DNA from: Micrasema longulum
Taxonomy: Eukaryota; Arthropoda; Insecta; Trichoptera; Brachycentridae
Direction: 5' to 3'
DNA length: 64,000 bases
NCBI GenBank assembly: GCA_022494885.1
Contig: JAGVSM010004563.1
Coordinates: forward strand, 1 to 64,000
Shown here: positions 45,480 through 55,604 of the stretch, one piece after another
How the letters are laid out: each line of letters starts with the position of its first letter
How positions within the stretch are numbered: position 1 is the first letter of the stretch
Position numbers and translations under genes: made by a program
The notes under the pieces: model-generated
What the model was told of the DNA's origin: nothing
The model's input: the letters and a program-made list of their open reading frames with translations, nothing else
Databases searched by the model: none

Positions 45480-46225
45480 GTAAGTTATTTACAACTCAAA
45501 AATGTTTTGAGAATTTCCAAATGTTTGCAGACAACCTGGATTTAAATTTGTTGCAGCAGAGGGGGAAAATGCTTTTGAGAATGGGATATGGAAGTCTAGG
45601 TATTTACAGGGCATATGACCTGTCACTGGCTGGTTTAAGTGGCCACTTTACACACGTGTAACACTCATAATTCTGCCTATGTTTAAACATTCTCATTTCC
45701 TCAACTCTTCCATCAGTTGACTTTTGTGAAGTAAAGGAGCTGAAACCTTTATCATGTGGGTGAGATTCATCCGGCTGAACCAATTCCCCTACTAGGCAAC
45801 GCCTGAAAACAATTCATATTTTTAAACTTCTCATATCAGTTAGCTTAATCAACAATGTTTTGAGTATGTCCAAATGTTTGCAGACAGGCTGGATTTCCTC
45901 CCAAGGGAGTTATTTAAAATTGTGTTCAGGCGTCGCCTAGTAGGTAAATTGGTTCAGCCGAGTGAATCTCACCCGCATGATAAAGGTTTCAGCTCTTTTA
46001 CTTCACAAAAGTCAACGGGTGGAAGAGTTGAGGAAATATGGGTGTTTAAACATGGGCAGAATTGCGAATGTTACACAGTGTGTAAAGTGGCCACTTAAAC
46101 CAGCCAACGACAAATCACAAGCCCTGTAAATGCCTAGACTTCCATATTCCCTTTTCAAAACGTTTTCCTTCTCTGTTGCAACAAATTGAGATACGAAAAC
46201 TTGGACTTGTTCAAAATGTTGTCGA
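45480..46225. repeat. Foldback family F pair in head-to-tail-inverted arrangement
   Basis: 45490-45835 is a forward copy (TTGCAGCAGAGGGGGAAAAT, CTGTCACTGGCTGGTTTAAG, CCGGCTGAACCAATTCCCCT). 45840-46220 is a reverse copy (TTCAGGCGTCGCCTAGTAGG, CAGCCAACGACAAATCACAA, TTGCAACAAATTGAG). Together they make a hairpin of about 700 bp. A 74-codon frame inside (45874-46098) recurs in other copies only because the repeat does. Confidence 0.75.
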
Positions 46226-47400
46226 TAAATGATTAAATAATAAAGTACACTCTTTTAACCTACTCTCCAAAATTAATCTTGATGTCCCCTTTCGCGTGAC
46301 AAGAAATAAGTATTTATTCCATCTGCCAGTCTGTAGCGCTAACTATGCGCAACACTCTTTCCTCTGTCTATATATTCTTGCTCTAACTATAATGATTTTT
46401 TTCATCTATTGATTTGTTATATATACGGCCTAAGCCAATTACTACAGTTAAATGAAGAAACATAAATGCAAGAAACTGAACAAAAAGAACATAAAACTAT
46501 GTAGCAAAGGCAAACAAGGGCAATACAATAGTGGTATACAATATATTGGTAAAGACGAAAACATACGACGTCAAGCTAAACCATGCCAATCCAACTTCAT
46601 CCCACACTGTTTAGTCGCGAAGAGATCTACAAAAAGCCGGAAGATCTATTCCAAAGAATTCCATGTCGTGTGATGAATTGCCTAATCTACACATTTTGGA
46701 CATTGGGGCATAAAAACCAAAGTTGCTCTTAGAAGATTTTATAAATAGCAGATTTTGACTTCTGGTGACACGGTTGGGAACATGAAAAGAAATTGATTGC
46801 AACAGAGATGGGACATCACTTAAAGCATTAAGTATTTTGAAAATGCATATAAGGTCCATCTCAGTTCTACGTCTCTCCAATGAAGACAGATTAAGAGATT
46901 CCTATATTTCAAAATAGGAATAATTAGATATTTATTTATCTATATATACACCCAATGGGCATTTTTATGGACAGATTTATACATAGAAAATTATTATTAA
47001 AAAAGTAGAAAGACTCGATGGTTTATAGTAGACTTTGTGGGAGTGGAAGCGGGAGAGAGGTGTTTACAATTGAATTTGATTCAGTGATCGTTTGAAAGAA
47101 GACAAATTGCTATCAAAGAAATCAAGACTGGTATGTTTGTTGGCAGACCTAAGAATTCTGGGCATAGGGGAATAAAAACCATAGTTAGTTCTATGGTTAT
47201 CGTATCGGTATGAAAGAGTCAGTTTTGTCTGAGGTTTCTAGTTGGGATATTATTTAATTTTACTAAGCTCAGTAGTTCAGGCGCATCAAAGAGTGAGTTG
47301 AGAATTTTAAATAGGACTATAAGGTCGGATTTATTTCGACGGTCTTGAAGAGATGTATTTAACATGCCTCTTAATTTATTTAAAAATAAATTACGAGTCA
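46225..47400 (-). mobile_element. Two LINE 3' ends in the gene C first intron
   Basis: 46440-46880 (minus) codes DLICIFKILNALSDVPSLLQ, FHVPNRVTRSQNLLF and FYAPMSKMCRLGNSSHD. 46925-47390 (minus) codes NKSDLIVLFKILNSLFDAPE and ends in the GCCCATTGGGTGTATAT tail. It mirrors the LINE body at 44890-45475 in opposite orientation. 46225-46430 is a plus-strand LINE scrap. 47410-47490 is a CA-rich simple repeat. Confidence 0.7.
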
Positions 47401-47637
47401 TTCTTTCTGGCAGCACACACCTGAGCACGTACTCCCACACAAACACACCTCTACACATACTCTCATACAAATACACACACACACACCCTTTTGTTGTACC
47501 ACAATTTAATTTGTATGATTTTTCTTTAGAAACTTCGCTGGTCTGTCTTTAAGCCGTATCTTTTTTATGTTATTATATCATTGTCGACTGTTTGTTTCTG
47601 TAAATAAATAAATAACAACAGTAAATAAATGTCTCGC

Positions 47638-47784
47638 CTGCATTTCGCAAAACGTCTTCAGCATTTCAAAGACGGTGACAGAATTCGTTGGTTTAGTATC
47701 AAACATTGAGACCAAAGCGTCCGAAGTCTCGATGCAAATTCTGCAAATGTCCGCCGTACGCTGCGACGGCCGGCCTAAATCCAT
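47638..47784 (-). CDS. Gene C first exon: start of a ZAD domain
   Basis: ATG at 47784 in strong context (AAGATGG). It codes 49 residues: MDLGRPSQRTADICRICIE, then SDALVSMFDTKP and FEMLKTFCEMQ. The CRIC pair and the following spacing match the first half of an arthropod ZAD (zinc-finger-associated dimerisation domain). The exon must end near CAG at 47638. The next bases are GCGAGA, so the donor would be the rarer GC type. Phase 0 equals that of gene D exon 1. The second ZAD cysteine pair was not found in the 6.3 kb before the next known exon. A longer start at 47904 is possible but less likely. Confidence 0.7.
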
Positions 47785-48189
47785 CTTGAAAAGTATTTCA
47801 ATTATTAATGTTTCAAAATTACATTCCCAGATTTGCACAATATTTAAAACACAAACTCGGCACACGATTTTGAATAATATTTGTTTGGCGTTTGACGTTT
47901 TCACGTTTGACGTTTGTGACCATAGAAATCAGAACGAGCATAATTTTCAATTCGAATAATCGAATGAATCGACTATTCTATTAATTCGAGTAAGAGTTCG
48001 AATGCAGAATCATCATCATTCTTTTTCCGCACCTAATGGTGCATAGGGCACTGCAGTAGTACACAAATCGCAGCGTATGTTGATCATTTTTGTTACATGA
48101 AGGTTATATAATCAGTCTTACGTTTAAGGTGCCAGTCCAGGGACTATGAAATATTCTAGTGTAAAAACTGCTACTACTAATACTACCAT

Positions 48190-49100
48190 CTCACTGTTTC
48201 CCCGTAGGGAAAAGCAAAGAGAATGAACCGCCCCACACGTCTATCCTGGCATATATTTCTAGCTTCTTCCACATTCATACATGCTCTTTAGTTCTGTCTG
48301 CTAATGACTAGACCAGGCAAAGATTTTGGCTGATCTTATCATGCCGCGTCTTTCTTGGTTGTCCTTGTCATTTTACCGTTCATTTTCGCCATATAAACTT
48401 GTTTTACCATTTTTTCGTCATCCATTCGTTCTACATGACCAAACTATCTCAGGGACCCTTTCTTAATCTTGTCAATTAAACCTGCTCAGATTTACACTCT
48501 CACCTGATTTCATCATTCGTAACTCTGTCATACATCAATTTCCCACACATTCGTATAGTAAATATTACTCACATTATATTATGTACCTTCTATGTAGGTA
48601 CAAATATATGATATTTTTTTATAGCTTACCTGTAAATAAAATCACCACTCGCCTCTGCCGTCGGGGCCGCCCTCTGTAATTCGTCCCCTCGGCCATTCCC
48701 TCTATTATGTGATGCAGGAAGAGATTGCATTTCAACCGCGTTCACTCGGCTTTCATCCTTTCTCTGATAGTTCCATGTTTCACTTCTATGCGTAAGTGTT
48801 GGAACTAGAACTCCGTTGTTTTAAATAAATCTTTCGTGCCAACCATGTCGGGAATCAAACCCAAGACCTGTTGCATGGTAGGAAACTGCGCTGACCGCTA
48901 CACCACGCGGCCGAATGCAGAAACACATTTGAATTATTTGGTGTTTTTGCGACAAAAAATAAAACTATCACGCCGCTTCCCCGTATGGGTAGGCAGACAG
49001 TTTAGAACGCTATATCATTGTGTCTTTGCATGCAGACATCGCTTCTTTTATATTCGTGCATGTTCTCATGCACGTACCTACGCCTTTTGACTTGTCCATC
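48190..49100 (-). mobile_element. Two old copies of the (GTTA)n-tail LINE, with insertions
   Basis: 48190-48557 and 48718-48825 are a decayed minus-strand copy (reads like PSGE, CMNVEEA, FGHVERMDDE in reverse). It is split by about 160 bp holding a hAT-like end (CAGAGGCGAGTGGTGATTTT, complemented) and a LINE scrap shared with 53199. 48837-48915 (minus) is a tRNA-like SINE head. 48965-49100 is another decayed 3' end of the same LINE. Confidence 0.65.
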
Positions 49101-49309
49101 TTCAACCACATCCATACATACGATTAGGACAAATGATACAAACATACGGACAATTATTTATTATATTACAAAATATTGTAAGACCATGATCCGGATTCCA
49201 TTCAATAGATTTGTATAAAAATGGTTACTGGGTTTAGGACGAGAAAAATCAGAAAATTTACTCAAAATGCATTCTTAGATAATAAGTGGCATAAATTAAT
49301 ATTGTATAA

Positions 49310-50027
49310 CTGTATAGTAAATTGTAAGATTGTAGTAAATGGAGATAGTTTGAAACAGGTCGAAGAATTTGTATATCTGGGTAGTATGTTTACTAGAGAT
49401 GGAAATATGGACAAGGATATTGAAAGGAGGGTTAGTGCCGGTAACAGAGTTAATGGTGTCTTAAAGTCTGTCGTAGCAAATAAGTGTCTATCGCAAGAGG
49501 CTAAATTAGCAGTTCATAATGGAGTTCTGGTACCAACCCTAATGTATGGAAGCGAAGCATGGAGTTGGAAAAAAAGGGACGAAAGTAGACTGAATGCTGT
49601 TGAAATGCGATCCCTCAGGCGAATGTGCGGAAAAACAATGTATGATAGGTGCCCTAATGTCGAAATTAGAGCAGAATGCAAGGCTGAGTTAAGCATTATC
49701 GACAAAATTAAGAAAGGTCTTTTGCGATGGTTCGGTCATGTGGAGCGAATGAATGATGAAAGAACGGCTAAAAAGATTTATGATGCGAATGTGTCTGGTT
49801 GTAGAAGTCGAGGAAGGCCGAGAAAGACATGGCATGATCAAGTACAACAAATTCTTGAAAGTAGTCATGTGAAAAGTCGGAATAATCGACGTGCGTGCAT
49901 GAGAAGATGTATGAATGTGAAGGAAGCAAAGGAAGTGTGCCAGGACAGAGTGGTGTGGCGTTCTATCCTCTCTGCCTACCCCTCTGGGGAAATGGCGTGA
50001 TGGTTAGTTAGTTAGTTAGTTAGTTAA
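49310..50027 (+). mobile_element. LINE 3' end with (GTTA)n tail, copy 3, longest open frame
   Basis: An open frame to 50000 codes CKIVVNGDSLKQVEEFVYLG, GNMDKDIERRVSAGNRVNGV, LMYGSEAWSWKKRDESRLN, LLRWFGHVERMNDERT, SRGRPRKTWHDQV and SAYPSGEMA. The tail GTTAGTTAGTTAGTTAGTTA follows directly. It is 5'-truncated near 49310; the codons before that (from 49221) are host sequence joined by chance. It is near-identical to the copies at 12455 and 18084. Confidence 0.9.
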
Positions 50028-50104
50028 TTATGAGTAAATTGGCCAATTAGGTAGTAATATTTATTGTTTATAAAAATAAACAATAACATTTACTACTAAC
50101 TCGC

Positions 50105-50785
50105 CCTAAAGAGATGAAGAACATTTAAGAGAAGGTAATATATAGAAGTCTAGGCATCTACAGGGCTTATGACCTGTCAATGGCTGGTTTAAGTGGCCAC
50201 TTTACACACTGTGTAACATTCACCCTTCTGCCTATATTTGAACATCTATATTCCTTCAATTCCTTCATCTGTTGATTTTGTGAAGTTAAAGAGCTGAAAC
50301 CTTTATTTATGCGGGTGAGATTCATCTAATTGAATTATTTCACCTACTTTTAATTTAATTATTTAATTCAATTTAATTATTTACCTGTTGATAAATTACC
50401 TGGTCCATGAAGAAGTATAGAAATTGAAAAAATAATATTTTCAGGCGTTGCCTAGTATGTAGGTGAAATAATTCAATTAGATGAATCTCACCCGCATAAA
50501 TAAAGGTTTCAGCTCTTTAACTTCACAAACATCAACAGATGAAAGAATTTAAGGAATATAGATTTTCAAATATGGGCAGAATGGTGAATGTTACACAGTG
50601 TGAAAAGTGGCCACGTAAACCAGCCACTGACAGGTCATAAGCCCTGTAGATGCCTAGACTTCTATATTACCTTCTCTTAAATGTTCTCCATCTCTGTTGT
50701 AAAATGTTAATGTAAACAGCTCCCCATGGAGTTGAATCCAGTCCTTGTCTACAAAAATTTGGACAAACTCAAAATGTTGTTTATT
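50105..50785. repeat. Large foldback family F hairpin between genes C and D
   Basis: The left arm (AGAGATGAAGAACATTTAAG to TCATCTAATTGAATTATTTC) and the right arm (reverse, to GTTGAATCCAGTCCTTGTCT and TTTGGACAAACTCAAAATGT) pair over some 280 bp, with an AT-rich loop at 50345-50395. It is the most complete hairpin of the family in the window. Confidence 0.8.
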
Positions 50786-50789
50786 TTTG

Positions 50790-52849
50790 CATAAAAATGT
50801 CTGCCTTAAAACAGGTTGTACCTAGTTAGGTAGACTAGACATGATCCAGAGAAATCTTTTACCTAAGTGTGTATGTAGTAGATAAAGTCATAGTTATTTT
50901 TGTTAATAAACTATTATATTATTATTATTATTAATTAAGGACATATTTATGATAAAAACATGTTGATGACTAAGGAAAAAACACACAAGAATTCGGACGA
51001 TTAAGAACAATGGACATGAACATAAACGTTCTTGTGATGTAATCGGTGTTTAAAATTGCGCTTAATTAATTTATTTTACCGTGGTTTTTATTTCACTTCA
51101 AGTAAACTTTAACGCAAAAGAAACAATTATTTCACAATTTAGGTATACTTAATAATTTTAAATAATATATTTTGTCCACCGGGATCTCCAAAAATTACAC
51201 AATATAAAACATTCTTCTGAGAAAATTATTTACGCACCCACACACGCGCGCTCTCGCACATTCATTCACACATACATGAATACAAACGTCGCAAACACAC
51301 AATTTTGTAAACTCTTTTCTTATACCTACTTATTTTTTTATAAAAAATGAAAATACTTGAGTTCTAATTATTTACTAAAATATTTCGATTTTCAGACCAT
51401 TTCCTAAAAGTAGTAAATGTCTTGTTCTGGAAAAATAAAATTCGTGTTATGGTAGAGTGGGATTTGAACCACCAACATTTGGTTCGTGAGCTTACAATAC
51501 TACCTCGGGATCACAACCCGGTTCGCATGATTTTAATTTTTTCACATTTTTATTTTTTATTTCAATGTAAATAGTAAAATGTTAAGTGCTCATTTAAAAA
51601 CATGTTAATTTTTCCGTTTCTTAATTTTTTTATATTAAGTAAATATTAAATGAGATTAGATTTATTTATTTGTGACAAAATACATCGTTTTGTTTTAGTT
51701 TGCGTATTACATTACATTGCATAGTTTTTTGTACGAAATATTCTTAATTAACAAAAGTGCTGGTATGAGGGGATATTAAGTATTATAACACAACATTTTT
51801 AGTAAAAATTCGATAAAAAAAACATCACATATCACTCGTCACACGGGCTGTTAAAACTGTTTTACTTAGGTGTTTTTTTAAGTGCGTATATGTTTTGTAT
51901 ATTTTTTAGGTCATTAGAAAATGAATCGTAAAAATTTATTGCTGTATACACAAAACTATTTATTTTTCTGTTAGTCTTAGGTTCTTCACAAATTAAATTA
52001 TTTGAAACTCCCGTATTTAAAGCTTTTAGCCAGAATAAAATACCCGGTGTATGGCTTAACCTTAAATTTATTTAAAGAACTACAGATATATGAAATTTAA
52101 TATGTATTTTCCAGTTTGTAGAGCGTTAAAAACTTTACAAAACTGCATCATCATTAATTCAAATCCGCATATTTTCGAGTTTACGTTTTTGCCAGTATAC
52201 CCACGATATTATGTATCACTAGGTTGTCAGTGGATTTTTTTATTACGCTCTAGCATTATCAATATATTTCTACTTATTTTTTATGTAATAGCTGTAAAAA
52301 TTCTGAATAAATAACAAAATATGATTGTGTTCCCAATTTCAGGATGAAAAAATCTAAATAAAATAAACAAATCTAGAGGAAGCATTGTTTTTATGCAACA
52401 GCAGAGTTATGTGACGTTCTATCCTCTCTGCCTACCCTTACGGAAAAACGGCGTGATGGTTTGTTTTTGTTTTCAATAATCAATAACCCAAAAAAACTGT
52501 TAAAAAATACGGTCTGGAAATGTATTCGAACGCACCTCACAAACAATAACCTGTCAAGTAATTGGTGCTGTCAGTGTTTCTATGGATTTAGCCTGTCAAT
52601 CAAATTAAAATTTTACTAACAAAATAACAAATAACATGTCTCGAGTCTCGAACTCTTTGCCGCTTGTTTGTTCCCGATTTATAACAGCGGAATGCGTTGA
52701 AAATGGACCCCATAATTGAAACACTTGCGTGAATCATAAGAACGCGTATATTTATCTAAAAACAAAACTCATTAATAACAATTTATTAGTATATAATATT
52801 TTTACTTTGGCTGCGTTTAAGTAGATTTATGGCCGCAAAATAAGTAAGG
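50790..52849. other. Intergenic region upstream of gene D
   Basis: AT-rich. 51441-51530 (minus) is a tRNA-like SINE head (ACCGGGTTGTGATCCCG, GGTTCAAATCCCA). 52394-52465 (plus) is a scrap of the (GTTA)n LINE end. No host gene is recognised; a frame at 52090-52314 is unsupported. 52500-52849 has no visible repeats and is the likely gene D promoter region. Confidence 0.5.
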
Positions 52850-52954
52850 ATGGAGGACAGAGAGGACACGTGCGGTGCCTGCCTTTCCAAGGAATGTCTC
52901 GTTCCTTTGAAGAGTGAATTGTGGGAGCATTTTTACTTTTTGACGCAACTGAAG
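52850..52954 (+). CDS. Gene D exon 1: first half of a ZAD-like domain
   Basis: ATG at 52850, 35 codons, donor AAG/GTATTT in phase 0. It reads MEDREDTCGACLSKECLVPL and ends HFYFLTQLK. The TCGAC cysteine pair (C8, C11) is placed like the first pair of a ZAD. An upstream ATG at 52830 stops after four codons, which favours 52850. The gap to the second pair (29 residues) is shorter than in typical ZADs, so this is called ZAD-like. Confidence 0.7.
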
Positions 52955-53040
52955 GTATTTATTTAATTTTCACCTTTGATAATACATAGACATGCCCTGT
53001 AGAGTAACATTTTAAAAAGCTGTGACACGAAAACGTAACC

Positions 53041-53240
53041 ATAGTTAAGTAGTCTTCTGTGCCGTCTCAATCCTGGGGATTGGTTTGCAGCCAAGTCCTG
53101 CATCTCGTCCTCCATTGCTCTGTATTCTCTGCAGCCCTCTTCAGCTCGACATACGGGCGCAGTTCAAATCCTCGCACACTTGCTCCAAATACTCCCGTCG
53201 GGGCCGCCCTCGGCCATTCCCTCTATTATGTCATGCAGGA
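53041..53240 (-). mobile_element. LINE C-terminal scrap
   Basis: The minus strand, in shifted frames, reads RGRPRREYLEQVCEDLNCA-like and TEQWRTRCRTWLQTNPQD-like sequence, a common LINE C-terminus. Part of it (GTCGGGGCCGCCCTCGGCCA) recurs at 48660. It lies in gene D intron 1. Confidence 0.5.
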
Positions 53241-53370
53241 AGCCGTCAAGGCGCATATTTATTTAACACTTTATATACTCAAATCAACTGCTTCACAAGT
53301 GTATAGCTTATGTTAGGTTTTTGTTATTTTCATTGTGCGTTTTGTAATATAAATAAAAATAGATGTACAT

Positions 53371-54544
53371 TAGGGTAGGCCGATAATTTTTTTTTCTGGA
53401 TTTTGAAATAAAAGGGGTCTAAAAAGTTGCCTTTTGAATTACTCAGAATGCAAAAAATATTCGATACTACTTTTAGCCCTCAACCAGAGCTTGAAATTTT
53501 CGAAAAAGTCGATTTTTTGGAGTAAACCGGCTGTCATTTCGTATTTAAGTAAGAAAATCAGTCTAATTAAATGTTATAGTCCGGCTCTTTCGTCGGAGTT
53601 ATCATTAAATGTCCCCGGCTACCGCACCCGTCACACGTCGAGCTCTCTATTTCATCTGCCAGCAGTTCGTACGAACTATGCCCAGAACTCTCCACTTATA
53701 CGTTTTGTAAGTGAATATAATTTGAACTTTCCCCTTATTGATCCATTTGATTTTAAAAAAATAACATTTAAAATGCGCGTCTTTAAACATACTTTTTTGT
53801 CTTATACTTAGTTTCAATAATAAAGTCTTATTTTATCTTATTTTATTATATTTTATCTCTAATTCTTAATATTTTAAACATATTTATATTTTCGACACTT
53901 GACACTTGTGCAATATTTACATATATTTTCGACACTTGACACTTGTGCAATATTTACACACATGTCCACCCTCATTCCAATATAACACCCACTCACCCAC
54001 CCTCTCACTCACTTACACTCACACAAACACACTAGTATGTATTGTACGTGTATTTAATGTATTTCTGTGGATATCTGTCATTGGTTTTATTCCCTGTATA
54101 TTTTATTTGTTGTATTTTTGTTACATGTATTACTGTTGATATCCCCAATAAATAAAATAGAAAATAAAATAAAATAAAATCTTATTAAATAAGCATCTAA
54201 GGGCGTGAGTTGCACTTTGTTTTGTTATAAATGGGTAGCATTGTTTTAATAAGCCATTGTTTTCGTCAATATTAGCCAGGCGCCCGCCGGAATTAGTTCC
54301 GCGGAGTGTAAACTTTTTCCATTTCGGTAGTTCTAAAGCGCGTTCGAATTTGTAATGTGATTAAGTTATTTCTGTACTAACACAAAATAATTTTATCAAT
54401 ATAGATAATTAACAAAATGTTCAGACAGTGATAAACTTCAAACCTCCTGGTTGAGGGCCATGTTGAGGAGGGCATGTGATCCAAAATGCAACTTTTTAGA
54501 CCCCTTTCACTTTGATAAACCTCATACATCATTGGCCCACTCTA
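53371..54544. mobile_element. DNA transposon with ~110-bp imperfect inverted ends, split by a LINE
   Basis: The ends TAGGGTAGGCC and (complemented) TAGAGTGGGCC lead into matching arms: AAGGGGTCTAAAAAGTTGC on both sides, then GCCCTCAACCAG. ATGTACAT sits at both flanks (53363-53370, 54545-54552) and may be an 8-bp target duplication. It is itself palindromic, so the exact border is uncertain. Inside, 53480-54180 is a plus-strand LINE 3' end (LNVPGYRTRHTSSSLFHLPA, RTNYAQNSPLIRFVSEYNLN, (AAAAT)n tail). Confidence 0.65.
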
Positions 54545-54769
54545 ATGTACATATATGCGTAGTGTTTAAAACTGTCTGGACATTTTGTTAATTATCTCTG
54601 TTTATTAAGTTAGTCTTCTTTGTTTATTCTCAAATGTAGAAAAAGATTTCAACAAGTATATTGTTAAGTGTCCTCGGCACGGGTAACCCCAGTGAGGTCA
54701 CATTATTTTTATTATTAATTATAGTTTGTAAGAGAAAAATACGAATAAATAAATACACAATTTATATAC

Positions 54770-55480
54770 ATATTAGGGCGGACATATTGCCTTGAGGCAA
54801 TTTCTTCCTGCCTACCCAAACTGTTCAGTTCGAGAAAATTACAAGTACATGGACATATTGAATCTTACATTTTATACAAAAATTAAAAACAAAGATTAAC
54901 AAAATAAAAATATATAAAAAATTAACACTATACTATGAAGAGAGGAGAGGGGATGGGAAGGAAAGAAGAAGGATAAAGGAACAACTTAAATATTTAGATA
55001 GTGACATTTAAATCTTGACCTAAATGTAAATAAAGAAGAGGCGTCTCTAACATTAGTAATGTAATAATATTTGGCTGATTTATATAGCGCCATTTTTGTA
55101 AAAACTTACCTCAAGGGCGCTTTACAATTGTATATCTAAACTTACATTCTAACTAAACTAGAGTGATATATTATATTTCCACATTTAAAATTGAGGGTAT
55201 GATAGTGGGATTTTAGTTGGGATCTGAACTGACCGGGGCTGTCGATGATTCGTAAGTTTGAAGGCAATCGGTTCCAGGCAGAGGGGCCGGCGGCGGCAAA
55301 AGCGCGATCTCCGAATCTAGTGTTTGGGGAGCGCCGGATTTCGACAAGTTAGATTAGTAGATTTTCTTTGCCACGTATTTCCCTAATGCAAAGGTCCGAT
55401 GGGTATTTTGGAGCCATTTTATGAAGGGACCAGTAGATTATTCCACAATCAAGCAGCTACCGCTGTGAAAGCTTGTGTTT
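54770..55480 (-). mobile_element. LINE 3' ends in gene D intron 1
   Basis: 54776-55055 (minus) starts GGCGGACATATTGCC and matches 62510-62780. 55070-55430 (minus) begins at AATTTATATAGCGCCATTTT complemented and codes an L2/CR1-like C-terminus around WNRLPSNLRIIDSPGQF. 55437-55475 (TTCCACAATCAAGCAGCTAC) is a scrap also at 62778. It ends 18 bp before exon 2. Confidence 0.6.
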
Positions 55481-55493
55481 TGTATGGTTTCAG

Positions 55494-55604
55494 GTGCCGA
55501 CGCTTTGCTGGAAATGTTACGATGTGACTCAGTCCTCTCTCTCACTGAGAAATAACGCCCTAGAGACAAATTTGACTCTCTCGCAACTGGCTGCAGTCAG
55601 CTCG
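55494..55604 (+). CDS. Gene D exon 2: second half of the ZAD-like domain
   Basis: After the acceptor TGGTTTCAG it codes 37 residues in phase 0: VPTLCWKCYDVTQSSLSL, ending SQLAAVSS, with the donor TCG/GTATGG. VPTLCWKC matches the LPxxICxxC block that carries the second zinc-binding cysteine pair of a ZAD. Joined to exon 1, this gives C8, C11, C40 and C43. Confidence 0.75.

Noticed and set aside
45874..46098. Recurrent frames reading KGFSSFTSQKST and GECYTVCKVAT (also 58349, 61277) as a small gene family
   Set aside because: They lie inside foldback family F copies, lack consistent starts and stops, and are conserved only because the repeat is.
49221..49310. N-terminal part of the 259-codon frame as the true LINE protein start
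   Set aside because: The paralogous copy at 18084-18800 diverges before CKIVVNGD, so these codons are host sequence fused by 5' truncation.
50002..50027. GTTAG-like tetranucleotide runs (also at 12463 and 18084) as telomere repeats
   Set aside because: The unit is GTTA, not the insect TTAGG pentamer, and each run directly follows the stop codon of the same LINE, so it is that element's 3' tail.
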